Assembly (NCBI GenBank): GCA_044226655.1 | Contig: JBGAGO010000001.1 | Coordinates: forward strand, 868,001 to 932,000 | DNA: 64,000 nucleotides | Source: JBEVOS01 sp044226655 | GTDB taxonomy: Bacteria; Pseudomonadota; Alphaproteobacteria; Caulobacterales; Aquidulcibacteraceae | Direction of reading: 5' to 3' | Shown: positions 17,479-25,990 of the stretch, in pieces | Layout: every line of letters begins with the position of its first letter | How positions within the stretch are numbered: the first letter of the stretch is position 1 | The notes under the pieces: model-generated | The model's input: only the letters and a program-made list of their open reading frames with translations | Told to the model about the DNA's origin: nothing | The model's database searches: none | Made by a program: the position numbers and the translations under genes

Positions 17479-18588
17479 ATGGCCGGAACAAAGCACATCG
17501 TGGCGGTCGTGGGCACGCGGCCCGAAGCGATCAAGATGGCCCCCATCGTGCGCGCGCTGCGCGCCACGGATTGGGCCAGATGCACGCTGCTCGTCACCGC
17601 GCAGCATCGCGCGCTGCTGGACAGCGCGCTCGCGCCCTTCGATCTGAAAGCTGACGTCGATCTTGATCTGATGACGGCGGATCAAACGCTGGCCGGCATC
17701 ACCGGGCGCGCGTTCCTGCGGCTCGAAGAGGCGTTGGCGCGGCTGCAGCCCGATTGCGTGCTGGCGCAAGGCGATACGACGACCGTGATGGCGACGGCGA
17801 CCACGTGCTTCTACATGCGGATCAAGTTCGGCCATGTCGAAGCGGGCTTGCGCACTGGAAATATCCAGACGCCGTTTCCTGAGGAGTTCAATCGCGTCGT
17901 CGCCGGCCTCGTCGCCGATCTTCATTTCGCGCCCACGACGCTCAGCGCAGAGACGCTGACGCGCAGCGGCGTGGCGCCGGAAAAGATATTTGTGACGGGA
18001 AACACCGTGATCGATGCGCTGCTGGACGTGCGCGCCTCTCTCGCGCCCGCGCCGCCTGACCGTCTCGGTGATGTCCGCACGATTCTATTGACCGCGCATC
18101 GGCGGGAGAACTTTGGCGAGCCGTTGCGGCGCGTGCTTGCGGCGCTGCGGCGTTTCACCGAGACGCGAGCCGATGTTCGCGTCGTCTATCCGGTCCATCC
18201 CAATCCCAACGTCCGCAAGATGGCGCAGGACGTCTTCGGCGATGCGCCCGCCGTCTCCTTGATTGAACCCTTGTCCTATCCGGATTTCGTGCGGGCGATG
18301 GAGCAGAGCTATGTGATCGTCACGGATTCGGGCGGCGTACAGGAAGAGGCGCCGGCGCTCGGCAAGCCCGTGCTCGTGTTGCGGCGTGAGACGGAGCGGC
18401 CGGAAGCAATTTCGTTCGGCGTCGCCGAACTCGTAGGCGTGGACCCCCATCTATTGACGGCGCGCCTTACCCAATTGTTCGACGATTCCAGCGCCTACCG
18501 CGCCATGGCGAAAGGCGCCTCGCCCTATGGCGATGGAAAGGCCGCTGCGCGCATCGTCGATGTGCTGCGCGCTCAATTGTCGTCGTGA
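17479..18588 (+). CDS. wecB: UDP-N-acetylglucosamine 2-epimerase (non-hydrolysing)
   Basis: Interconverts UDP-GlcNAc and UDP-ManNAc in the cytosol for surface polysaccharide synthesis. The 369-residue product matches the family length of about 370-380. Motifs include GTRPEAIKMAPI at the N-terminus, AQGDTTTVMA, GHVEAGLRT, FPEEFNRVV, LTAHRRENFG and SDSGGVQEEAPALGKPVLVLR at the UDP-binding region. These hold the Asp, Glu, Glu and His catalytic positions known from E. coli WecB. It is convergent with the giant glycosyltransferase, overlapping its stop by 16 bases. This places ManNAc supply right beside three glycosyltransferases and two sulfotransferases. Confidence 0.95.
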   Translation: MAGTKHIVAVVGTRPEAIKMAPIVRALRATDWARCTLLVTAQHRALLDSALAPFDLKADVDLDLMTADQTLAGITGRAFLRLEEALARLQPDCVLAQGDTTTVMATATTCFYMRIKFGHVEAGLRTGNIQTPFPEEFNRVVAGLVADLHFAPTTLSAETLTRSGVAPEKIFVTGNTVIDALLDVRASLAPAPPDRLGDVRTILLTAHRRENFGEPLRRVLAALRRFTETRADVRVVYPVHPNPNVRKMAQDVFGDAPAVSLIEPLSYPDFVRAMEQSYVIVTDSGGVQEEAPALGKPVLVLRRETERPEAISFGVAELVGVDPHLLTARLTQLFDDSSAYRAMAKGASPYGDGKAAARIVDVLRAQLSS

Positions 18589-21500
18589 AGCGAAAGATCG
18601 GCGGCGCGCATATGACTTGCACGCTGCGCCGTCGCCAAGAAGCTGTCCAAGCTGACGCCGGCGCTTCGCAAGGCCGGCGTGTGCGCAAGCTGCAGCGACG
18701 CCAGCCATGGGGACGTCTTCGATAGAAACATCGCGTCGTAAACGCGTTCGATCTTCGGCCGCTCCTCGGCGTCGTGAAAGGCGTCCGCAAGCGTGAGAAC
18801 ATCTTCTTCGCCGGGCGGTTTGCGCGCGGCGAGCGCCACGGCGATTCGCGCCAATGCGCCCATCGCCAAGGTCCATTGAAATTCGGGATAGGTGGGGATG
18901 TTGTGGCCCACCTCCTCGTTGAAGGCAGCGAATGCGGCGGCGGCGCGCCGCGCGGCGCGCTCGCGCGCAGAAGGGCTCTCGAGCAAATCCAAGGCCTGCG
19001 CGCGCATCATCTCCCGCGGCGTTTCGAGCGCCGCGCGGTCTTCCGCTTTCAGAAACCACAACGCGCCTTCCGCGGCGATTATGGGTTTGCCGAGCGCCAG
19101 GGCCTGAATGGCGAACGCGGTCTGCTCAAACGAAAACGTACGCGCACCCGCGCATGGGAGGATCACGCCGAGCGCGGCCGAGAGCGCGGCATTGCTGTTG
19201 AGTTCGCCGACAGCCACACGGCCCGAATAGGCCGGCCGTTGCGCCGTCGACGTGTACGGAGCGACGAAGGTCATATTCTTTCTGACGTCAGGATCGTGAA
19301 GGTCCCGCGCCAGGAGATCGCTCACGGCGTCTTCCAGCGCATCATCGACGCCGAGCGGCACGACGAGTCCCGTGTCCGCGAGCGCCGCCACATCGATCTC
19401 GCGCGGCGCTTGCGCATAGGAGAAGTAGAGCGCGTCGTCCTCGTCATCCGTTTCGAGCAATTGCAAACGCGATTCGGTGTCCGCACCGTAGATTTCGCGA
19501 AGATCCGTCAGCCCCGCGAGCGCTAGGGCCGGATCGGGCGGCGGCCGGCGCTGCAGCATCGCCCTCGCATAGAGCTTGGCCATCGCTTCGAATGGCGTAT
19601 CGCCGCCGACAACGCGCCATTCCTTGGAGACGCGCTCCCAGCTGAGCAGCGGCGCCGAACCGGAGACCGCAAGCGCATCCATCGCGTTCAGCAGGATCTC
19701 CGCCATTTTTTCGGGGTTCGCGGCGAGTTCGCTTTCGAATCTCGTCTTGTCGGCATCGAAGCTGTCGCCGCTCGTGAGCAGGCTCCGCAGGAAGCGGCCC
19801 AGAACGCGGTCGGTCTCGTCGTATTCGACAAACGTTGTCGGCGCGCGCTCTGTGGGCGGCGGGATTGTCCGCGCGCGATTGCCAAGCAGTTTGGCCATGA
19901 CTTCGTTGAAGCCGCCGACCGCATCGTTTCCGGCAGAGAAAGCGGCGTAGGCCTCGCTGCTCAATTTTGATGCCGCGCGCCGGCGAAGCGGCGATTGCAC
20001 GAGATCGGACACGGCGCGTCCGAACTCTGCGGGATCGTCGATGCCGGAAATGTGGTCGCGCACGCCCGGAAGCCCGCGCAGCGCCACGGATGTGGCGACG
20101 ATTGGCTTGCCGAGCGCCGTCGCTTCCAACACCTTGATGTTGATGCCGGCGCCATCCTGCACGGGGATCACGATCACTTTCGCGGCCGCGTAGAGCGGAC
20201 GCAAATCCTCCACGATGCCGGTCCAGAAGATCGACGAATCCTTCAGCCGCCCGCGCTCGGAACTGACGCCGCCCGCAACCGTGAGATTGATGCCGCGCGG
20301 CGCCAGAAGCGGCCGATGCACCTGCTCAACATACCAATCCAGCGCCTGCATGTTCGGCGTGTGATAGCTGTCAACGAACAGAACATCGAGGCTGCGTTCG
20401 TTGAAGAGCCGCAGGAGCTGGTCGGTCTGTCCGCTTTCCCAGGCCTGATCGAAATGCACGAATTTGTCGCGCGGCCCGGACGACATGAACACTTCCGCGA
20501 GATCCTGACATCCCGCCAACAGAGTCTGGGTCAGCGGCTCCAGCGCCGGCTCGGGCGCGATCGTCACGACCTGCTGCAGGCCGAGCGCCTGAAAGCGCTC
20601 GGTTTCGTCAGTGTTGATCGAAACAACAGTTTGAAACTGCTTGTAGCGGGCGAGTTCGAACACAAGCTCGTCGGGATCGATGGGGGCCCGCCGACGATAG
20701 GCGTACTGATAAGATTGAATGTCGTGCGTCCAGATCGCCGATGGCAAATGGGTGAGGCCAAGCAGTGGAACCGCGAGTGCATTCTGGACATAATTGCAGA
20801 TCACGCAATCGGGTTCGTATTGCGTGAGGAAGCGCCGCATCGCTTCCGGAATCAGAAGAGATTTGCGCGAAAGCCAATCTTCTTCCAACGATGAAGACGT
20901 CGCTGGCGGCGGATCGCGGTAATAGCAGACGAACGCGCCGAGAATCGGAAGATCGCCCAAGAGCCTGCGGCATTGCCTGGTCCAGTGCGCGACGCCGCCG
21001 ATGCTCTCCAAATCCTGCGCCGAGAGCTGCTTGTGAACCAGGAAGGCGACGCTGACGAGATAGCCGGCGGCGGCCAGCGATTCGAGTTGCGCGCGCATCA
21101 CATAGGCGGAGCCGATGCGATAATAGAGGCTTTCGCCGTCGACGATGACGAGTACGTGCGGCGGCGCGGGCGTAGGCGCTGTGTCAGTCAGGAGGCCCGC
21201 GATCAGATTGGCGGCCCTGTGTTGCGCCGCCCATTCGGGACGGCGCTTCGCCGCCGCATCTGACAGCGACGCAAAACGGTCGACCGCGTCTCTGATGGCG
21301 TCCGCGAGCGGGCTGGAGGCGTTCCACGCCACGCCTTGATCGCGTGGAAGCCACGCCTCCATGGACGAGCCGCGCGGAACGATAACGACCTTGCCGGCGC
21401 ACAGCGCCTCCACAAAGACGCTTGAGCTGCGCCGTTCGTAGGCGCGCGGATCGTAGGGCGCGACGATGATATCGGCCTCGCTGAGCCGCTCGAAATAGTC

Positions 21501-22400
21501 GCTCGATCCCAGCGGCTCGCGAAGCAGCGTGACGAATGGTTCGGGATGCCGCTCCAGATTGCGCAGAGCGCCGACCACCAGCGGCTCGCCGCCCTTCACG
21601 TTGAAGTTCGATTGCAGGACGAATTCGACCTTGTCGGCATAGTTCGCGTCTGCTGCGAGACGGCCGATCGCGTTGGCGAGGTGATGAAAGCCTTTCTCGG
21701 TGCGCGCATCGCCGAGATAGGTGATCTTGAGCGGAGCGCCGGGCCGGCGCGGCGCGCTCGCAGCCATGCGATGATGCGCGATCGGCAGCGGCAGAGTCTC
21801 GACGGGAACGCTCAAATGGGCGGCGTAGTGCGCACTGAGCTCTGGCGTGTCCGTGTAAAACCGAAGCCTGCCGGTGACGCGCGCGGCCTGCCCGAGGCTG
21901 ATCGCGGCGTGACGAAGCGCGTCGAAAGCGGGTGAGGGGCGCGCCAACTCGTCCAGATCTCGCCGAAACAGGATGTGGATCATCGGCAGCGCGCTCGGCG
22001 CGCGCGTCAGGACGGCGTGCTGCACTTCTTCAAGTTCGGAAAAGCCGATCGAGTGCAGCAGAACGTGATCTTCGGGCGAAGCGCCATGCCGATCGAGCGC
22101 CTGGAACAATTCGGCGCCGAAGGTGTACGCGGACGGACGCGCCAGGAAATCGCCATGCTGGATCGGATGAGGTCTGCGCGCATCGTGCCAGGCGACGGTG
22201 AACACCGGGTCGATCGGCGCAGGAAGCTCTTCGTCCTCCGGCGGTTCGAACAGGACGTTGGCGAAAATCCGCGACGCAAGGCCGAGCGCGGACGCTGCGC
22301 GCGCCAGCTCCATATTGTATTCGAAGTGATGGCCAACGAGGTCGCGCATGGTCTGATCGACCAGGAACAGCCGCGGCTCGTTGGCAGCTTGCCTCCCCAC
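18573..22400 (-). CDS. Giant three-module GT-B-like glycosyltransferase
   Basis: 1275-residue cytosolic protein with three GT-B-like modules. Module 1 (about 1-400) starts LVDQTMRDLVGHHFEYN and has TYLGDARTEKGFHHL and RRSSSVFVEALCAGK (about 321-335). Module 2 (about 415-860) has a GT4-like donor site, INIKVLEATALGKPIVA (about 752-768). Module 3 (about 890-1275) keeps QALALGKPIIAAEGALWF (about 1096-1113) but otherwise looks degenerate. No membrane helix is seen. The GTG at 22400 has a GAGG site. It lies 3 bases after the next upstream gene's stop. It likely adds several sugars to one glycan, as in multi-domain capsule enzymes; the specificity is unknown. Confidence 0.82.
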   Translation of the reverse strand: MGRQAANEPRLFLVDQTMRDLVGHHFEYNMELARAASALGLASRIFANVLFEPPEDEELPAPIDPVFTVAWHDARRPHPIQHGDFLARPSAYTFGAELFQALDRHGASPEDHVLLHSIGFSELEEVQHAVLTRAPSALPMIHILFRRDLDELARPSPAFDALRHAAISLGQAARVTGRLRFYTDTPELSAHYAAHLSVPVETLPLPIAHHRMAASAPRRPGAPLKITYLGDARTEKGFHHLANAIGRLAADANYADKVEFVLQSNFNVKGGEPLVVGALRNLERHPEPFVTLLREPLGSSDYFERLSEADIIVAPYDPRAYERRSSSVFVEALCAGKVVIVPRGSSMEAWLPRDQGVAWNASSPLADAIRDAVDRFASLSDAAAKRRPEWAAQHRAANLIAGLLTDTAPTPAPPHVLVIVDGESLYYRIGSAYVMRAQLESLAAAGYLVSVAFLVHKQLSAQDLESIGGVAHWTRQCRRLLGDLPILGAFVCYYRDPPPATSSSLEEDWLSRKSLLIPEAMRRFLTQYEPDCVICNYVQNALAVPLLGLTHLPSAIWTHDIQSYQYAYRRRAPIDPDELVFELARYKQFQTVVSINTDETERFQALGLQQVVTIAPEPALEPLTQTLLAGCQDLAEVFMSSGPRDKFVHFDQAWESGQTDQLLRLFNERSLDVLFVDSYHTPNMQALDWYVEQVHRPLLAPRGINLTVAGGVSSERGRLKDSSIFWTGIVEDLRPLYAAAKVIVIPVQDGAGINIKVLEATALGKPIVATSVALRGLPGVRDHISGIDDPAEFGRAVSDLVQSPLRRRAASKLSSEAYAAFSAGNDAVGGFNEVMAKLLGNRARTIPPPTERAPTTFVEYDETDRVLGRFLRSLLTSGDSFDADKTRFESELAANPEKMAEILLNAMDALAVSGSAPLLSWERVSKEWRVVGGDTPFEAMAKLYARAMLQRRPPPDPALALAGLTDLREIYGADTESRLQLLETDDEDDALYFSYAQAPREIDVAALADTGLVVPLGVDDALEDAVSDLLARDLHDPDVRKNMTFVAPYTSTAQRPAYSGRVAVGELNSNAALSAALGVILPCAGARTFSFEQTAFAIQALALGKPIIAAEGALWFLKAEDRAALETPREMMRAQALDLLESPSARERAARRAAAAFAAFNEEVGHNIPTYPEFQWTLAMGALARIAVALAARKPPGEEDVLTLADAFHDAEERPKIERVYDAMFLSKTSPWLASLQLAHTPALRSAGVSLDSFLATAQRASHMRAADLSLHDDN

Positions 22401-22403
22401 CTT

Positions 22404-23564
22404 TCACCTCGCTGTTCGAATGCGGGCCGTCGGCGCCGCGCGCTTGGCGCGCTGCGCGAGCGTCCTATCTACGTCATCGGCGACGCGCGCGAATTGCGCT
22501 GCGAAATTGAGCTCGGCCGCGGCGCGCCGGGTTCCTTCCACCAATTCGCCATAACGCGTTTGGCCAAGAATGGATTCCGCCGCCGCAAATGCGCGCACGA
22601 TGTGCCGCGTCTCCCATCCCTGTGTGAGCAGGCCGCAATTGTAGCGCCGCACGAGGCGCGCGCAGAGCGGATGCGGTGTCGAAATGACGGGGACGCCAGC
22701 CTGAATGGCGTCAAAGAACTTGTTGGGCGCCGCGAACCGCGTGGCCTCGTTCACCGGCGCCCACATGACGACGGAATAGGCATAGTGCGAGAGCCGCTCC
22801 AGATAGGGGCGGCCGGTTTCGACATATCCTTGATAGGTCGTCCGGCCGACATTCTTGCGATATCGCGCAAGCGCCGCGCCGCGATCGGCATAGCCGTCGA
22901 TGATCCCGTAGATGTCGATCGGGGCCGCGCGGAACGCGCCGCCGAGAAGATCGTCGCCATAGGTCAGGCGGGGGTGAACCAGCCCGCCATAGAAGAAGCG
23001 ACCGTTGCGCAGATAATGCGGCAATGGATCGATCGCGACGGATGAGCCGTTGTAGAGGACGGCTTTCGGCGTCGTCGCAAGGCCCAAACGCGGCGCGTCG
23101 AGCGCGGCGCGGTTCTCTTCGGGAAAGACGGCGAAATCGATCTTGTGCGCGATGCGCTGGAATAGGCGGCACGTCGCCGGCTCGTCGCCGTTGGTATGCT
23201 CCAGGGCGTAGAGAATGAGGAATTTCGGCTTGTGCTTCAGCTTGTGAATCGCCGGCGCGCCCATGAAGGAGCACAGGACGACAAGATCGGGCTTGGTCCG
23301 CTCCAGATGGGCCAAGACCTGCAGATTGTAGTCGACGGCGCCGGCCTCCGAATAGGGATGCGTCACCGTGAACAGGCGGACGATCGATACCGATTTCGTC
23401 AGGCCGGGCAACGGCGGACGCTCCGGCTGATCAGGCTCCAGAAGGTCGACATGGCAGGCATAACGCGCGGCGATCGCCTCCGCGAAACTCAGAATCTGCG
23501 GCGTGCCGTAGCCGACGCTCAGATCGGAAATGACGCAGGCGTTTTCAAAGGGCGAATGAGTCAT
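22404..23564 (-). CDS. GT-B glycosyltransferase-like protein
   Basis: 386-residue protein with a GT-B layout. The N-terminal Rossmann-like half begins ACVISDLSVGYGTPQILSFA. The C-terminal half holds the binding site for the nucleotide sugar, with APNKFFDAIQAGVPVISTPH where the family's acidic donor-binding residue usually sits, here Asp. A segment YGGLVHPRLTYGDDLL marks the start of the second domain. There is no signal peptide or membrane helix. Its ATGA overlaps the stop of the 700-residue gene, and the next gene starts 3 bases after its stop, so the three form one operon. Acceptor and donor are unknown. Confidence 0.8.
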   Translation of the reverse strand: MTHSPFENACVISDLSVGYGTPQILSFAEAIAARYACHVDLLEPDQPERPPLPGLTKSVSIVRLFTVTHPYSEAGAVDYNLQVLAHLERTKPDLVVLCSFMGAPAIHKLKHKPKFLILYALEHTNGDEPATCRLFQRIAHKIDFAVFPEENRAALDAPRLGLATTPKAVLYNGSSVAIDPLPHYLRNGRFFYGGLVHPRLTYGDDLLGGAFRAAPIDIYGIIDGYADRGAALARYRKNVGRTTYQGYVETGRPYLERLSHYAYSVVMWAPVNEATRFAAPNKFFDAIQAGVPVISTPHPLCARLVRRYNCGLLTQGWETRHIVRAFAAAESILGQTRYGELVEGTRRAAAELNFAAQFARVADDVDRTLAQRAKRAAPTARIRTAR

Positions 23565-25663
23565 GACGCGGCCATCGCGTGAACAAGCGATTCAGCCGTG
23601 TGATAGGCGGCCAGCGAAGACCCGATGGAATCGACCGCCTTCCGATAATCCGGGAAATGCGTCACGATGTTGCGCAGCGCATACGACAAATCTTCCGACC
23701 TGGCGGCGGTCACGACCGCGCCGAAGCCGATCGGCGCTGTCGACGCCGAAAACACGGCGGCGGAAATCGCGGTCGGCGGCACGACCGAACTCGCATCACG
23801 CGCGCCGATCGATATCTCGATGAGGCTGGCGTCCGCGGGAATCTCGAACAGTGTGTGCACGCTGGGTTCAATGACGAAAACGGCTTGCGAACGCCGCGAA
23901 ACCACGGCGCCGCGCGCATCCTTCGCGGTCGCGCGGACAATGGCGACATAATCTGGCCGCGCGGAATTGAACGAGAGCGTGACGCGCACAATGCGGCCCG
24001 CGCCGGACATCCGCACGCGCAGCGCGCCGGCGCGGTTTTCCGTAACGTTTTGCTCGCTTGGGCCAAGCCGCTCGTGAAGCGAGGCGTAATATGCTTGGCG
24101 GGATGGCTCGATCAGCCGCGCCATCCACGTGCCTTCAGTGCAGATGACGGGCCGGCCGGACATGATGGCTTCAAGAAAGACGCTCGAAGACCGCGCCGAA
24201 TAGGCCACGCCGTCATAGGGCGCCAGAACGACGTGCATGCGTTCAACGAGGGCTTTGTAGGATGGCGGGTCGAATGGCCCGGCGGCCAATTCGACGACAT
24301 CGCCGCCCGTTGCTTCAAGCGCCAGCCGCGCCGCCGCGCTGCGCGGCTCGCCACCCGGGATGTTGTAGTTCGCCTGTACGAGAAAGCGCACCTTCGCCGG
24401 CGCGAGGCCCTGGCCGCTGAATTCATCGACCAGCGCCGGCAGGAGGCCGAAGCCTTTCTCATCGCGCGCATCGCCGAGATAGCCGATCGTCAGGGCTGTG
24501 CTCGCATCGCGCGGAGGTGCCGGCGCGATCGCGCCGGCGATCGGAATGGGCGCGGTGGCGAAGCGAAGTGAGCCGAGACGATTATATTGCTCGGTCAAAG
24601 GATCGGTATCGGTGAAGAACCGTGCATTGACGCCACGAAGCGCGCGGGCCGTCTTCACGTGGAGCAGGCGCGCATGGCGCACATTGGGCGTGTCGCTTTC
24701 GCGCTCGTAGCTTTCGCGAGAGCCGGTGAAGACTGGCCGCCGAAACATGAGCCGCCATTTCAAGCGCCGCGCCACCGCATCGCGCTGCGTCAGACGAATG
24801 ATCGCGCGCAATTCGGCGGGGCCTACGGTGGGCAGGAATATCACATCGGCCGGTTTGAGCTTTGCGGCGCGGATGAATTGGCGGAGTTCCTGGCTGAGCC
24901 GCGCATCGGCCGAGGGCGCGCGAATGACGATGCGCGCGACAAGCGCCGCGATGAGCAGGAAGGGCGCCAAGAGAACGGCGGCGATGGCGAGAAGCAGCGT
25001 GCGCAAGCCCCAGCCTGCCGCCGTCATCGCCAAGCGCAGGCCGCGCTTGACGCGGCGCGGCAGCCGCGCGGCGCGGCGGCGAACGCCTGCGATCAAGCGC
25101 GCGACTATGTTTTCAACGCGTGTGAGCAAAACGAAAAACGAAACCAGCTGCGGGTTTGTCGCAGTGGCGGCGTCTGCATCGGCGGACATATCCAATAGCT
25201 CGGGCGCTCCGAGGCCGAGTTCGCGCGCGCGCAGGCGGGCGAGCCCGAAGCGGCTGAAGCGCAAATTGAAGCGCGCGCTCCACACCGCGGCTGAAAGCCG
25301 CGCGCGCAAGCCGCGCACGCCTTGCCGGACGAGGAAGAGGATGCCGGCGGACGGCCGTGGCCGGTTGGCGCTCCAGAAACTGTCGGTGAAGGCGGTCTCC
25401 GTCCGGTAGGACGCGTCGTCGTCGCTGCGGCGAAAGCTTCGGTTCGCCCCTAGGACGCATTGAAAGCCGGCGCCGGCGGCGGCCAATAGGACCCTTTCCG
25501 CGTATTCCAGATAATGACCATGCGCGTCGACGATGCTCGGATCGACCAGCGTGAAGGCGGCCTGCTCAAGGCGCCCATCGTCGGCGGACGCCGGATCGGC
25601 GTGCGGGCGCAGCGCGTCTTTCCGCGCCGAAAGCGCCTGATCTGGCCTGGTCCCAATGGTCAT
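23561..25663 (-). CDS. Membrane-associated GT-B-like protein, paralogue of module 1 of the giant GT
   Basis: 700-residue protein, first gene of the three-gene glycosyltransferase operon. Residues 41-54 (DPSIVDAHGHYLEY) align with the start of the giant GT's module 1. A basic then hydrophobic stretch (about 205-247, ending LLAPFLLIAALVARIVI) should insert in or lie on the membrane. The second half of the GT fold follows: GYLGDARDEKGFGLLPALV, VRFLVQANYNIPGGEPRSAA and ARSSSVFLEAIMSGRPVI (about 484-501). The last 150 residues are an extra beta-rich domain that I cannot name. Likely a membrane-proximal glycosyltransferase for the same glycan. Confidence 0.78.
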   Translation of the reverse strand: MTIGTRPDQALSARKDALRPHADPASADDGRLEQAAFTLVDPSIVDAHGHYLEYAERVLLAAAGAGFQCVLGANRSFRRSDDDASYRTETAFTDSFWSANRPRPSAGILFLVRQGVRGLRARLSAAVWSARFNLRFSRFGLARLRARELGLGAPELLDMSADADAATATNPQLVSFFVLLTRVENIVARLIAGVRRRAARLPRRVKRGLRLAMTAAGWGLRTLLLAIAAVLLAPFLLIAALVARIVIRAPSADARLSQELRQFIRAAKLKPADVIFLPTVGPAELRAIIRLTQRDAVARRLKWRLMFRRPVFTGSRESYERESDTPNVRHARLLHVKTARALRGVNARFFTDTDPLTEQYNRLGSLRFATAPIPIAGAIAPAPPRDASTALTIGYLGDARDEKGFGLLPALVDEFSGQGLAPAKVRFLVQANYNIPGGEPRSAAARLALEATGGDVVELAAGPFDPPSYKALVERMHVVLAPYDGVAYSARSSSVFLEAIMSGRPVICTEGTWMARLIEPSRQAYYASLHERLGPSEQNVTENRAGALRVRMSGAGRIVRVTLSFNSARPDYVAIVRATAKDARGAVVSRRSQAVFVIEPSVHTLFEIPADASLIEISIGARDASSVVPPTAISAAVFSASTAPIGFGAVVTAARSEDLSYALRNIVTHFPDYRKAVDSIGSSLAAYHTAESLVHAMAAS

Positions 25664-25990
25664 CGGCCTGCCGCTGCGTCCGTCCCGTATCGGTCTTTAC
25701 ACGTCGGCCAATCTACAGCCCAAACGATTCCCTTGGGGATGTGAAGGTTTGTATGCGCACGCGCCATGAGCGAAGTGGCGGCAAAGCGGGATGCAATACA
25801 GGCCTTGCCGCCGGCTCCGTTTACGGCGCCGGCGGAGGAATATTCCGGCCCCCCTGCTCTGAGCCAGAATACCACATGCGGGCGACACGTTTCGGCTGGC
25901 CAAGGTCAGTCAATTCTCCATGCGGCCATGGTGCCGGGAGACAAACCTCGTATACCGTTGCAAACGAGCGCGGTTTGCGAGGAGTTGTCC
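25664..25990. other. Divergent promoter region between GT operon and sulfotransferase
   Basis: About 330 bases between the two divergent starts if the sulfotransferase begins at GTG 25991. The composition changes here from very GC-rich on the left to more A/T-rich on the right. An in-frame ATG at 25766 would extend the right-hand protein by 75 residues, but it has no ribosome site and the residues look low in order. No clear operator was seen. Confidence 0.45.
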
